Shown here piece by piece: positions 45,491 through 56,555 of a stretch of DNA of 64,000 nt. The position numbers and the translations under genes were made by a program. A model generated the notes under the pieces. That model was not told the DNA's origin. It did not search any database and saw only the letters and a list, made by a program, of their open reading frames with translations. Position 1 is the first letter of the stretch, and every line of letters begins with the position of its first letter. The stretch covers positions 1,612,001 through 1,676,000 of the forward strand of contig JAHCVI010000006.1 in NCBI GenBank assembly GCA_019096155.1, read 5' to 3'. This DNA is from Staphylotrichum longicolle. Taxonomy: Eukaryota > Ascomycota > Sordariomycetes > Sordariales > Chaetomiaceae.

Positions 45491-45842
45491 ATGGATTGCT
45501 CAGACGAAACTGAAATAATGATGTTTAAATGAGATGGTTTTGGCCAGCGACGATGTGATGAAAACCACAAGCCATGAGTGTGGACTTGTCATCTATTGGC
45601 TCCACATTCCCCTTGGACGCCGTGTGATACTTGTGGGATAACTTTTATGCTGATTGGAAGTCGGATCCCCTGGTTTGCTTTAAGTCCTCTGTCGAGAGAG
45701 GATTTGCAAGGCACGCACGAGAAAGGTCCAACAGCAGCATGAAATCGTGGATCAAATCAGGCCATGGTCCGCACTCACTGGTGAGTAATTGAACCTTCGC
45801 ATCCATTATCATGGGTATAATTTCTCTACTTCAACTCATGGT
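45491..45842. other. Convergent intergenic region
   Basis: 352 bp between the SDR remnant and the alcohol dehydrogenase 3' end; nothing recognised. Confidence 0.5.
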
Positions 45843-47140
45843 CTATTCATCCTGAATCAGGGCCACACGGGCCTCAACCTTGCCGTCCTCCAAGTTCTTC
45901 AGCACAGTCGGGAAGTCCTCCAGCTTCCCAGGCTGCACCTGAGGACGGATGACACCCTTCGCAATAAGGTCCAGCACCTCCTTGAGATCTTCGACCTGAC
46001 CGCCGTAGCTGAAGATGTAGCTTAGCCTCTTTCTCGTTCCAGTCTTCATGTGAACCGTGTTCTCCGAATCGATACTTCCAATACAGAGGATCTTGCCACC
46101 CCGGCGCACTTTGGTAGGTCACGTTGTCAGCACGTCATCAGATTTGACAGATTCAAATCCATAAGACTTACCGATATCCTGCGCATCATCAAAGGTCTGA
46201 TGCGTCCCCACAAAGTCCGCAACCGTGTCAACCAGGAGGCCCCTCTCGGCCACAAACTCAACTGGCGACTTGCCAACCGGAACAATGTCGGCCTCGGGGA
46301 TGCCCAACTTGATGGCTTCGTCCAGCCGCTGTTGCCGGATATCACTGACAATGACTCGGGCGCCAATGTTGTGAATGATCTGCAAGGCATTGAACCCCAG
46401 TCCGCCGAGCCCAAAGAGGAACACAGTCTCAGAGGCCTTTACCTCGCCGCGTCGGGTAATGGCATGGTATGCCGTATTCACAGCGTCGGTGGCGACAGCG
46501 GCTTCTGCAGGAGTGACTCCCTCCGGAACCAGGACCACTCCCCGAATGTCAATGGTAGCGTAAGGTGCGTAGTATCCGTCCTGTCCGATGCCGCAGTGCT
46601 GCCCACGTTCGCAAATCTGCGGCAGGTCTCGTGAGCATTCAGGGCAGTCTGCGCCACCGCATCCCGGAACACTGTGCAGAGCAACAATATCTCCCTAACT
46701 ATTGTTAGATGTGGTTCCAATGTACCTAGTCAAGACGCAACACAAGGCGAACTCACCACTTTCAGTGTAGTATCCTTCACGTCCGCGCCAAACTCAACAA
46801 TCCGTCCACAGCCCTCATGGCCCAGGGTCCACTTGTCTTGGAACCAGCCGGCCTGCTTCTCGCGAGAGAGCAAAGACCGGTCACTGCGGCAGACTAAGGG
46901 CTCTTATCAGCGATGCTTTCCGGCAACGCAACCATCACAGTAAGGACATACCGCCGGAAGCCAGAATCTTGACCAAGACACCTGTGGGAGTGGGTTTCGG
47001 CACTGGGACCTCTTCCCAAATCTGCCTTGGTTGTCAGTCTCATCTTGGCCTAGCCGTCTCTCAAGGGTACGTACCGGCTCAGGGTTGCCTCGATGCTTCC
47101 TCCAAGCAAACATGGTCTCGGGACGTGCACTGGAACCCAT
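45843..47140 (-). CDS. Zinc-dependent alcohol dehydrogenase (MDR family)
   Basis: Read as complement(45843..46108, 46172..46694, 46757..46893, 46952..47021, 47075..47140), 353 residues. Four introns of 53-63 bp keep frame. Catalytic zinc ligands C47 (GVCRSDRS), H71-E72 (LGHEGCG). A cysteine-rich structural-zinc lobe follows (C103, C108, C111, C119), and the NAD(P) motif is FGLGGLGFNALQ. These enzymes oxidise primary or secondary alcohols. At the edge of the BVMO cluster it could oxidise the hydroxy product of ester hydrolysis, or prepare the ketone; this is inference. Confidence 0.92.
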
Positions 47141-49043
47141 CTTGACGGACTTTGAAGGACAAGGCGTTGTTGGTCAACTTGTTTGATTGAGAGAAGGCAG
47201 CTGCATCCCAGTCCTGGTCCCCGTTATAACCACACATTGACGCCCAAGTCCACAGCGCTCGAGACGGTGCTCAAGGGGAAGCTCTGTTATCCTGCCCCAC
47301 CCCCGCATTCTCAAAGTCGGGGGAGGTGGGTAGGAGGTTCCACTGTACCCAGTGGCAATCCGGGGGTTTGGATCCTGCGGGTTGGGCTTCTCGGCAGTCC
47401 GGTTTGGGATTGCCTACGGTGGAGAACCGGCATGAGACAGCACGTCCGTGTCAAACGAGGTTGTGGGCGTGGCCGGACTGGGATGCAAAGCTGAGCACAG
47501 AGCTACCCCAAAACGCCTCAAGGCTCAATGCCCCCGACAATAAGCCGTTGCTTGCGTGGAGCATGGTTGGCCCACCAAGTACATGGCGTTGAACTTGAAT
47601 CCACGCTTGTCACGATCCCGCTGCTGAATCCGACCAGTCACTGTGGTCTAAACCGAGCTCCAGAGATCTCACCTCCCGGGAAACAACCTACTCCTCCGTC
47701 GGATATTTTCTGACCTACCTGCTGGAGACCCTTCCTCCGCGGGTTGATCCTTTTGTGCCTACTCTGCAACTGTCAGGCGCATTTACCCGGTCGTGCATCG
47801 TGCCGACAAGTCTGAAGTCTCCGGAAAGTAGAATCGTTGGCCACCTCCCCGGCCCCATGCGCTGAGCAGTCCACCAGCTTCATTCGCGGATACAGTAGTT
47901 GCCGTTGTAGGTGTCAGGCCGGTTTCAGGGGTAGTAAACAAACCAAGGGCAAAATACGCCCACAGCTGTAAGCACAGGGGAAGACATAGATAATGGCAGA
48001 AACTAAGCAGCTTGCGGCGGCTAGGCAGTGCTCGCAACACCGGGAAATGTGGGATACTCAGGGGTTACTCACGTATGCCTCGCAGGCCTCCATTCTCCGC
48101 CGGCTTCTCCTGCTCCTCGCGGGGCAGTGTCGGTACACACTAAGACCGGATGTCCCCTTTCTGGCTGGATGCGCTTGGGCTCTATGTCGCGCTTGAAATA
48201 TTGAGTGATACTAAGTCACCCACGGTTCTCCCAGCTTGCGTCTACAATCCTACATAAGGTTTCCCTTTGTATCCCTTTGCTAGAGACAGCTGCGAAAACT
48301 CGGCATCGGATTGGCTTTTCGGCGACCCAACAGCGATGAGGAAGGCGGTTAACCCCATCGCTGCCATATATGCGCTCTGTCTCCCATTGCTGATCCACAG
48401 ATCCGAGGTTCATTTAAAGTCTGTTTCGGTGTTGTGGGCCCGACACAACAGTCGTTGATCTCACCTCCGGCAAGGCATACCAGGGCAATGGGAAATTCCG
48501 TAATGTTGTAGGCGGCAATACAAGCCTCTTTCGATCATGTCATCTGAGCTGGCTGTGGCTGAGGCCGTATTGCGAGGGGCCGGCACCTTGCTTGATCGCA
48601 CTCGATGTTTGGGACTCTCTGCCATGGACCGGTGCTTGATGAGTCCACACACCAGACAATTCCTCTCCTATCTTTCAGTGGTTAGATCTCGATCGATGCA
48701 AGAAGCGGGGCAAGTAAGTGGGGACAAGAGCCACTTGAACGCCTCCTTGGAATGGTGACGATATACGCGGATCCGATGCTGGCCGCTGTCTCATGGCCAC
48801 CACATCTGACATCACAGAGAACGCACCGAATCAAGGGTCTTACGTAACGCGATCTAGGGAAAGAAGTGGTAAGTTGAAAGGGTAGTTGTGCTCCTAGGCT
48901 AAGCTAACGCTGTGAAATAAACGATCGGGAGGGAAATGAAGCATTTCCTAAAGAAAACCGACTGAGGTATATAAGCCCGCTTCATCCTCCTCTCTCGTCT
49001 AAACGGACTCTATCACTAAGCTTGCTCAATTTCGACAGCAATC
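47141..49043. other. 1.9-kb intergenic region without supported gene
   Basis: Separates the catabolic cluster from the secreted-protein/cell-death island. Open frames are short and show no domain or codon pattern. A TATA box for the next gene lies at its right end. Confidence 0.55.
48968..48975 (+). promoter_or_regulatory. TATA box of the small secreted protein gene
   Basis: TATATAAG lies 76 bp upstream of ATG 49044, a good distance for a fungal TATA promoter with a short CT-rich leader (CTCCTCTCTCG) after it. Confidence 0.6.
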
Positions 49044-49328
49044 ATGAAGCTCTCGCTTAGCATCATTTTCCTCGTCGTCAAAGTCCTTGCCGGTCCCGCT
49101 CCCAAGGAAGGAGAATTCAATCGTCGGGCTTGTACGGTCGGTTCGTGCACCTGTGTTGTAGGCACCATCCAGGGCCTCTACTGCGGCTTCTGCAATCAGG
49201 TCCTACCCGTCATGAACCAGGAATTTGATAACGCCCACGTATACCAATGCAGCCCGAATGGGGACTGCTGCGATTATGGACTTCGTACTAGCTGCGGCAA
49301 TGGAGAAGGACCGTGTGGCGACTGTTGA
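49044..49328 (+). CDS. Small secreted cysteine-rich protein
   Basis: 94 residues, intronless. A signal peptide (MKLSLSIIFLVVKVLAG) is followed by an Arg-Arg at 27-28 that could be a Kex2 site. The mature part then has 11 cysteines (30, 35, 37, 47, 50, 69, 75, 76, 84, 91, 94), with CTCVVG, YCGFC, DCCDYG and a CGDC end. Size, secretion and cysteine density fit effector-like or antimicrobial-like fungal proteins. The odd cysteine number leaves one unpaired or suggests dimerisation. A clear TATA box precedes it, compatible with strong or inducible expression. Function is unknown. Confidence 0.8.
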   Translation: MKLSLSIIFLVVKVLAGPAPKEGEFNRRACTVGSCTCVVGTIQGLYCGFCNQVLPVMNQEFDNAHVYQCSPNGDCCDYGLRTSCGNGEGPCGDC

Positions 49329-49797
49329 AGCAAGTCTTGCCGGGGGAAGATCCAGAGCTGCGTTGTTCAACGTGCTGAGTCCTGCAACGGTCCCTGAAAC
49401 CATCATCGGCTAAGCCTGTAACTTAATCTCGTTAAACAAGAACAGGAAGCAGAGGAGCTTGGGGCGTGTACAAAAGCGTTGGTGCATGGCTGTCATCGGA
49501 GGGGTGAGGGACCCTGGCCATTAATGTGAGCACGTCATGAGTATACATATGTTGGTCAGGTCATGCAGGGGCATCATGGATCCCAACAGTCCGTTTTTGC
49601 AAGTGCGCCGGATGGGGGCCGAGGAATGGGGATTTGCTGGTCGTCACCCGACCTAACTATAGCAAGGTACCCCACCAATTCTGGCTTGGGGTTTTGTAGT
49701 CCTCCAATCTTGTCTCACGGTGGAAGATGTTGATTGAGAATCTTTTCAAAGCGATGGGTGTTATTCTTGGCTCAATGTAACACAATCCTTCTCGACA
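49329..49797. other. Intergenic region, nothing recognised
   Basis: 469 bp between the small secreted protein and the HET relic. Confidence 0.5.
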
Positions 49798-50180
49798 TTA
49801 GCAAGGCATCCAAACCAGGCCCCGCATCATCCCGTGGAAGCAGTCCCTGATCAGCCGGTAACCGTCCTCTTCGCCCCGTCTGATGATGAAGAGGAGCGTG
49901 TGTCCTTCAAAATAGCACACCAGGTCGCCCTCGCGGGCCGCGAGAGGTACCCAGCCGATGAAGCCCTTCCCGGTTGCGCCCAACTTTTGTCCAGCCCCGT
50001 ACGTTCTGAAGGCGACATCGAATGCCTGGGCCGCTGTTGACGACGAGGTTCCAGCAGCCACGGAACGACTTCTTATAGTCGATAAGGTGCTTGGCGAAGA
50101 TCGGGTCGAAATGCGTCTCGAGGCCGACCAGGGCAAAAATGCGGTCTTCCTGGCCTGAGCCTCTCTCCTCGACATCCACC
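49798..50180 (-). pseudogene. HET-domain protein relic
   Basis: Two minus-strand frames hold pieces of a HET-type protein. One has DRIFALVGLETHFDPIFAKH and a DYKKSF segment, matching the 'DKIYALLGL...VDYSKS' block after the HET domain. The other has KGFIGWVPLAAREGDLVCYF and GYRLIRDCFHGMMRG, matching the usual C-terminal block (GYLG...GD-VC...YRL-GE-YVHG-M-G). They are out of frame with each other and far too close together, so the gene is deleted and frameshifted. It no longer encodes a working protein. It sits next to the gasdermin-like/CHAT pair. Confidence 0.65.
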
Positions 50181-50514
50181 TACATCGGGAGGGGCATGGC
50201 CGCTTGTGGGAAAGCTGGCATGGAGGTGGCTATTAGCTCATGCAGGGTGCCAGATCACGATTTGTCGGACCCGAACAGTCCGTGTTCAACACTACGGAAG
50301 CAGCTTGCGTTTTGCGATATTAGGTACATAGCTAAATCACATTCTAAAGGTACACGCACACAGAGTAAGATTGTAGCGCCTTCCGCTGCTGACTGAGACA
50401 CTGGTAATGCCTGTGGCCGTGAAGCTGGGTATGAATAAGGTGCGTCACACTCAACAAAGGTAAGGGGTCAAAGGGCTCATCTGCGTGCAGTTCATAGCTA
50501 TCCCATGTATCCAG

Positions 50515-51399
50515 TCACAGTTCTATATAGTCTTCCACCTTCCCAGTCCCTGACGTCCACTGCTGGATGTCACCACCTAAAATGTAGCGCATCTCCGCGC
50601 CGTCAGACTCGGGTTCCGAGTCATATTCTAATTCGTCATCGCTGTCTTGACCCATTGCCAAATGTCCAGCCTGGACACGCAGTTCGTCGCCGAGAACAGG
50701 CGTAGAAGACACCCATCTCCTAGCCGTCCGGTCTAACGAGTGCTTCTTCTTGATAACATCATAAGCAATTGCAAAGATCTCCTCTCCCTTCACCTCCCCT
50801 TCAAAGCCGTGTTCCACACTTGACGCCTTTGAGCCTCCAAGACCCGGGTCAACGCCCACGGGAAGACCGACAACGGCTCCCACCGGGATTTGCAGGTCCA
50901 CGCCATGCTCACGGCCGCCGGTCTGCGATGCTGCCCAACGTGTCTTCTCCGAGGTGTAAAAGCCAACAACCATTAGCGCCTCCCCGCCCTTCGCCTCGTC
51001 AAGGATTCCCTCAATGAGACCGCGGAACCCGTCGTGCGCCATAAAGCGCCGGAAGACGGCACCATGGTCCGTCATCTCGTACCGCCTGACGACGCCGGCG
51101 CGCAGTGCAACGGAGCTCGACGCCGAGGTGCCGACCTCGAACCCTAGATAATCGCTCAGACGGGCGCGGAGCTTAGCGCTGCTGCCGGCACGGATCACCT
51201 CGGTGTGGTTGTGGTAAACAACCGGTGCCGGGCAGAGAGTGGGCACAACGTCCTCTGGGTTGAAGCCTGCCCCGTCATCGGGGTTCGGCACAAATCGGCG
51301 GAGGGGGTTGAGCGGGTCGAGCACGATGCGGCCCATCAGATGAGGAATGTGATCTCCGTGGAGGGAGTAGGGGAGGACGACGAAGCGTCTCGTCTTCAT
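50515..51399 (-). CDS. Gasdermin-like pore-forming cell-death protein (candidate)
   Basis: Intronless, 294 residues, no signal peptide. An N-terminal RRFVVLPYSLHGDHIPHLMG segment, central VVGFYTSEKTRW, and a GEEIFAIAYDVIKKK strand (about 205-219) fit my recollection of the fungal gasdermin (RCD-1/HET-Q1) pattern; I could not run a profile search. The strongest support is context: a divergent neighbour 498 bp away encodes a CHAT protease on an NLR. In known fungal pairs the protease removes a short C-terminal inhibitory piece and frees the membrane-permeabilising domain. Here the C-terminal about 75 residues include a very acidic stretch (QDSDDELEYDSEPESD, 251-266), a possible inhibitory tail. 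If not a gasdermin, it is at least a conserved-looking partner of the NLR. Confidence 0.7.
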   Translation of the reverse strand: MKTRRFVVLPYSLHGDHIPHLMGRIVLDPLNPLRRFVPNPDDGAGFNPEDVVPTLCPAPVVYHNHTEVIRAGSSAKLRARLSDYLGFEVGTSASSSVALRAGVVRRYEMTDHGAVFRRFMAHDGFRGLIEGILDEAKGGEALMVVGFYTSEKTRWAASQTGGREHGVDLQIPVGAVVGLPVGVDPGLGGSKASSVEHGFEGEVKGEEIFAIAYDVIKKKHSLDRTARRWVSSTPVLGDELRVQAGHLAMGQDSDDELEYDSEPESDGAEMRYILGGDIQQWTSGTGKVEDYIEL

Positions 51400-51897
51400 G
51401 TTGGATTAGGTGTCGGGCGTTCAAAGCGAAAGGGTGCTTTGTGTCGATGAGTTCGTGGTCAGCGGCTCAGATGATGGCTGACTGGAGCAGAAGTCTGGGG
51501 GGGGGGAAGCTTTCGGGTTGGCTCTGAAAAACAATCCGTTAAATCATGCATGGTTTCGGTGCAGGAGGCCTCAAGAACCAATGAGTTTCGCACGAGAAGT
51601 GTAGCTGAAAGCCACAAACGAATAAGGTTCGACATTTTCAGCCGACGAAAGGTGTCGGATGGGCAAGGGGCGGCTCAGCCCCCAGAATGACAAATTCTCA
51701 GGGGTCTGGGCATTCCCCGTGTGGCTAGAACTTTCGTTCCCTATCTCTAAAACACACAAATGGGAGATGACTCGGCTGAGCAGGCTCACCAATACCCAAA
51801 AAACTTACTACTGGATTCCACTTGATAAACGACGTACATCTGGGTCGAGTCGGTGATCGCTTGCCATCTCCGCTTTTGTTCTTGCTCAACCAACACA
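51400..51897. promoter_or_regulatory. Shared divergent region of the gasdermin-like and CHAT-NLR genes
   Basis: 498 bp between opposite start codons. No gene inside. The compact arrangement would let both partners be inherited and expressed together. A G-run of nine lies near 51500; no specific regulator site is recognised. Confidence 0.6.
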
Positions 51898-54800
51898 ATG
51901 GCCGCTGCTCAAAAAAGACATCTGGAAATCTCCCCTGCTCCTCAAAACCAAAAGTTTCAGCGGGGGTTCATGATTCAGGTGTCTCTCGACGGCGAGATAC
52001 TTCACAAATCCTTGCCGCTGCTTGAGCCATTCTCTTCCGCCGAACAGGCAGATTTACGATGGTACTTGGAGCAATACGCATCTCAAGAGCCTTTCAACTC
52101 AGACAAGGCACGCCAAGTGGCTTCCTCCATTAACACCTACGCCAAGTCGTTACATGACCAACTGAAACTGGGCGGGACATTCCGCATACATGACCCGCTG
52201 GTGGACGAAGATCATTTGCTCACCATCGACGTGTGCGAACGGTACGCCGAGGGCCACGACGCTTCTCTGTCCCTGCAGTCGCTCCATTGGGAGCTGCTCG
52301 AGCAGCTGGACTTGTGGTCCGGTTTCTTCAGCAAAGTCACTGTCCGTCGCATCTCACCACCGCGCCTAGATACCAGCGATGCTGCGCACCCGTCCTCTAT
52401 CCAAAACGCCGGGACCCTCAACGCCTTGATAGTGATCGCGAGAAATACCGAGATCAATCCGACTGCGTACCAGGATGTTCGTCCGTTTGCGGCGTTGGAT
52501 GTGCTCCTGCGAACGCGGGAGACTCTGCTGCAGAGGCCCGGCGCCCGTCAACTATGTGTCGAGGTAGTTCGGCCGGGGACATTTGATGCTCTCAAGGCGC
52601 ATCTCAAGACCTCGAGAGACAAGTACGGGACCGGGTTCTACCACCTCGTTCACCTCGATATGCATGGCCGAGTCGCCAAACGACGGCTCGCAAGCGGAGA
52701 TTCGTAAGTGGAAAGGAGCCAGAAGTATGCCGTTTGTTATTGGAGCTCTCGTGCTGACGATACTGCAGAGTAGTGTCCGCATGGCTAGATTTTGCTTCTC
52801 CCGGGCTGGCCTCCAAGCCAAAGCCGGTGCCAGCGGAATCCGTGGCCAAGCTGCTGGCCGAGCACGGGATAAGGTGTGCGATCCTCAGTGCCTGCGAGTC
52901 AGCCCGAGCCGATCAGGGCTTGCGAGCCAATCTCGCCATGACCTTTCTGGAAAAGGGGGTGGGCAACGTTTTGGCCATGTCCTACAAATTTCCGAGCAGC
53001 GTGGTTGAGTCCTTCTTCTCGACCTTTTACGATGGCCTTCTGTGCCATGCATTGCCAATCTCAGCCGCCGCAGCGGAGGCGCGGAAACATTTGAGGGAAC
53101 ATGGGCTTCGCAAGAGTCGATTTGGTCTTGAGCTGCAGGTTCAGGATTGGTTTATCCCGGTATCGTACTTTTCCGACCGAGATGTCTTGCTGGGCAGTGC
53201 TCGGCCAGGGGTTGACTCTTCGACCACTCACCGGGATGTCGAGAGGGCGGCCCCAAGAAGGAAACGGATCACGGGAAGGGATTTTGATCTTCTCCGGCTC
53301 GAAGAAGCGGTCACCGAGTCAAATATCGTCATGGTCCACGGCCCCGCGGGAGTCGGCAAGTCGGAATTTGTCAGATACGCCGTGGAGCTCTGGAGAGACA
53401 CCCAGTTCTTTGACAAGTTCAGCATGGTGAACATGCTTGCGTGCGTTGCAGACAAGGAACTCACAGGCGACAAGATTATCTCCCGGATTGCCAAAGATCT
53501 CGACGTTTCGGACTCGCTCTTACTGGCAGGCGGCTCCAGCACCACGGCCGAAGTGGCCGGTACTCGTCAGGAATGGAGGCGGGCGGTTGTTGTACTCGAC
53601 GGCATCGACCACATCTTCAACAATGTCTTCAACGCGGGGCTCAAACCGGTGGGAGAAGCTGTCGCGTCACTTTTGCGGCACCTCGTCAGCTCCGAATTTG
53701 CAGACAAGCTGGACCAACAGGTCACTTTCATTCTCACCTCCAGGTTGGGGCGCGAGTGGTGGGAGGCACGCTGCCCTGGCCCTCTGGTCACTCCACAGTA
53801 TTTTGAGCTCGCCGGTCTCCAGCTGTCCGCCGCCATCACCTTTGCCGAGTCTCTTCTCCAACGGAGAGGCATTGCTCAAGACAAGCGCGGTTCCCGAGAC
53901 ACCGATTTCCTCGTTCACATCGTCAACCTCCTCCAACGGATTCCTCTGGCTATTAAACTGGCGTTGTCCAAGACCGCCGGCGCAGACACTCCCCTTGAGG
54001 ATGTCTTCAGAACCATACACGTGGGCGATGTCGAACTGGATTTGGCCTCCTTAATGTACACGCCCGACTACGCGCTGATTTTGACCTTGAAGGAGGTCTA
54101 TGAGCGATTCCCGGAATACCAAGACACCTTTTGCAGCCTCGCGGACTTCTGGATCGAAGGACCTGTGGTGCTGCATCGGTATATTAAGGATTTGGCGGCA
54201 TATGCGGGGTTGTCCGATGTCTACGACATGTCGCCAGTCGTCGGTGCCCTGAACGAGGTCGGGGTATGGCGCATCTCCGAGGAGGACAGGGTGGAGTGGC
54301 TGCACCCGGTCTTCACACTCTATCTCCGCCAACGCCGCCGGACACACGCTTACAAAGGCGCGCCTCTCTGGGCCAAGGGGATCATGAAGGTTGCCGATTT
54401 CCTGGGCTCACGCAAGCGGGAGCATGCCTTTGGAAGCACAGCGTCTCTGCAGGAGGCTATCCCGCGACACTTCGTCAGCGCTGTGGGTTTTCGAGGCAAG
54501 CTGGAACTACTTGCCGACGTTCTGATGAGCGACATCTCGAGCAGCTACGCCCCTGATTCAATGCAGAGAATGAGAAGGTCGTATTTTGACCTTCTCACGG
54601 TGCTGGACATGATCTGTCGCGACGATTCCGTCATCCCCCTTGAGCTCTGGCCACGGGATTTCATCGGCATCTTCCTGTCGGCGAGCAGGCTCGCATTGTC
54701 AGCCCCCGAGCTGGAAATGCTGACTGGATACGCCGAGGTCACGCTGAACGTTTTGCTGAAGCGGGTCGGGGGGTATGCCGTGCATCCTGACTTTCAAATC

Positions 54801-55949
54801 CTTGCCTTCAATCTCATCTATCACATGTTTGTCTCGTCGCTGTTTGGCGGCATCAGCGATTTCGGGGCCGCCGAGCAGAGTATTGCCCAAGCTGTGGCCA
54901 TAATAGAGGCCTCGGAGGCAAAATATGGATCCATGGCCGGAGACAGGCTGATGTGGAAAGCTATGATGTACCGTTGCCAAGCCGTCCTTCTCATTTTTCA
55001 AGAAGACGAGGCCGGCGCTGACGCGGCTTGGGACCGCATGAAGCGCATCGAGCTCGAGTACTTCGGACCTTCTGCATTCCAACAATCCACGTTTGACCCG
55101 TCATCCTCCAGCTCGGGCGAACCATCTGCAGGCGCCAACACCCTCCAAAATCTCCTGGGGAGCGGTGGTGCGGTTTCTGCCAAGCTTCACAGGTCGACAG
55201 CGTCGTGGGTGCCGGTTCGCCACGCCGCATGGCCCTTGATCAAGGAACAGGCGCTGAGACGGGGAAACACGCAGGCGCTGACCCAGTTGTATGTTCCCAG
55301 CATCGAGAGTGCTTTCGAAAACATGGTCTCCTCGTACCAGGAGGCTGGGTGGACGGGCCTCGAGCATTGGAAACGGTATTACCCGCCACGCAACGACTTG
55401 GAGAGCTACATTCGAAGGGCGGAGGAGCCAGAGGAGCTCCTAGCGCAACTAGAGGATGGACTGGGTCGGGGCGACTGGAAGATCGCCGCGCAGGCACACC
55501 AGCTGCTCGCGAAGAAAGCGCTAGCGGAGATGAAGATGGACCTTGCCGTGTTCCACCTTGGGCAACTAAGTGAGATCTTAAAGGAGGCTGATCCTGAGAG
55601 TGCAATGGTGAAACAGGTTACTCTCGGTATGGGTATGATCAACTGGGGACTAAAAGCCATGCAGCGGGGTTCTGTCGCTGATGAGGACTGTCTGAGGTTG
55701 GTGGACATGGTGGAAGCGGCGGGCGTGGATGTGAAAGACTTATACAGGGCTCAGGGCTTGCCGGAGGAGTTTGCACAGATCCTTCTGGCTGCAGCTGAGA
55801 GAGCGAGAAATCCCACAGGATTGCTCAGTGAGCATATCATTCAGCTAATATCCTCTATGGGGCCACCATCCCCGAGCAGGGAGTCGGATGACGACGAGTC
55901 GGATGACGGGGAGTCGGATGACGTGGAGTCGGATGACGCTTCTAGCTAA
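51898..55949 (+). CDS. CHAT-protease NLR (CHAT - NB-ARC/NACHT-like NTPase - helical C-terminus)
   Basis: Read as join(51898..52703, 52769..55949), 1328 residues, one 65-bp intron joining SGDS to VVSAWLDF. The CHAT caspase-like domain spans about residues 180-410, with the catalytic pair H256 (VHLDMHGR) and C311 (ILSACESA). The intron falls between them. A nucleotide-binding domain follows: Walker A HGPAGVGKSE (460-467 core), Walker B VVVLDGID, sensor-type FILTSR, and RIPLAIKLAL in the GLPL position. A long helical region with TPR-like spacing forms the C-terminal half. The tail has four SDD(E/G) repeats. No N-terminal death-fold is needed because CHAT is the effector. Expected role: recognise a trigger, oligomerise, cleave the neighbouring gasdermin-like protein. 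Confidence 0.9.
55881..55940 (+). repeat. Four 15-bp tandem repeats coding the acidic tail of the NLR
   Basis: GAGTCGGATGAC plus three variable bases repeats at 55881, 55896, 55911 and 55926. It encodes ESDDD, ESDDG, ESDDV, ESDDA just before the stop codon. Unit number could vary between strains without changing frame. Confidence 0.9.
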
Positions 55950-56555
55950 CGACCGCAATCGCGCTCACAAGGTTGTATCATAGAAGACACTGACGAAGAT
56001 TACAACGAGGACTGACGATGAAGTCAGGAAGTGGAGAAGAAGAGGTGGCGTGTCAGCTGAGTCTAACATTCCGTTGTTAAAGGTTGCGAATACTCGGGCT
56101 TTCTGAGATCATCGTCTGCTCTCTCTGCAGCGTCATTTGCACCGTCATGATTCTGAAATATACTCTCCATTTTGTACGTTCTCAGAGACACGGTAAAGCT
56201 ATTTGTTATTGGCGGCCCTGTTGGAGAGTGAGAGATTTGCTAGCATTCAGTGACCAGAGCGAGGTACTCGGACAACACGCTGAGCCAGGGGTATCTCAAC
56301 GCTCCCATCTTTCAGCTACCTCCCGGAGTCAATTCCTACCTATTATGGAGCGTGCTTGCATCTTTTTCCACCCTTAAGGTGAAGTTTCAGGCAGCGCTAA
56401 AGCCTGATTGCAAGTCTCTGTTGCTTGATTGCTGCTTAAGGTAGGTACCTAACACAAGCCGCAACGCCCGGCGAGCCCTCAAATGCCCAGGGCAAGAGAA
56501 CGCTCCATGATGCGAGCATTACTCCCGTACTCGTCGTCCCAGCTGCCACTTCCAT
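55950..56555. other. Convergent intergenic region
   Basis: 606 bp between the NLR 3' end and the membrane-protein 3' end; no supported gene. Confidence 0.5.

Noticed and set aside
47141..49043. Several 60-100-residue frames in the long intergenic gap
   Set aside because: No signal peptide, domain, splice support or codon bias.
55881..55940. Possible CRISPR-like array
   Set aside because: The repeats are contiguous 15-mers inside a coding frame, without spacers.
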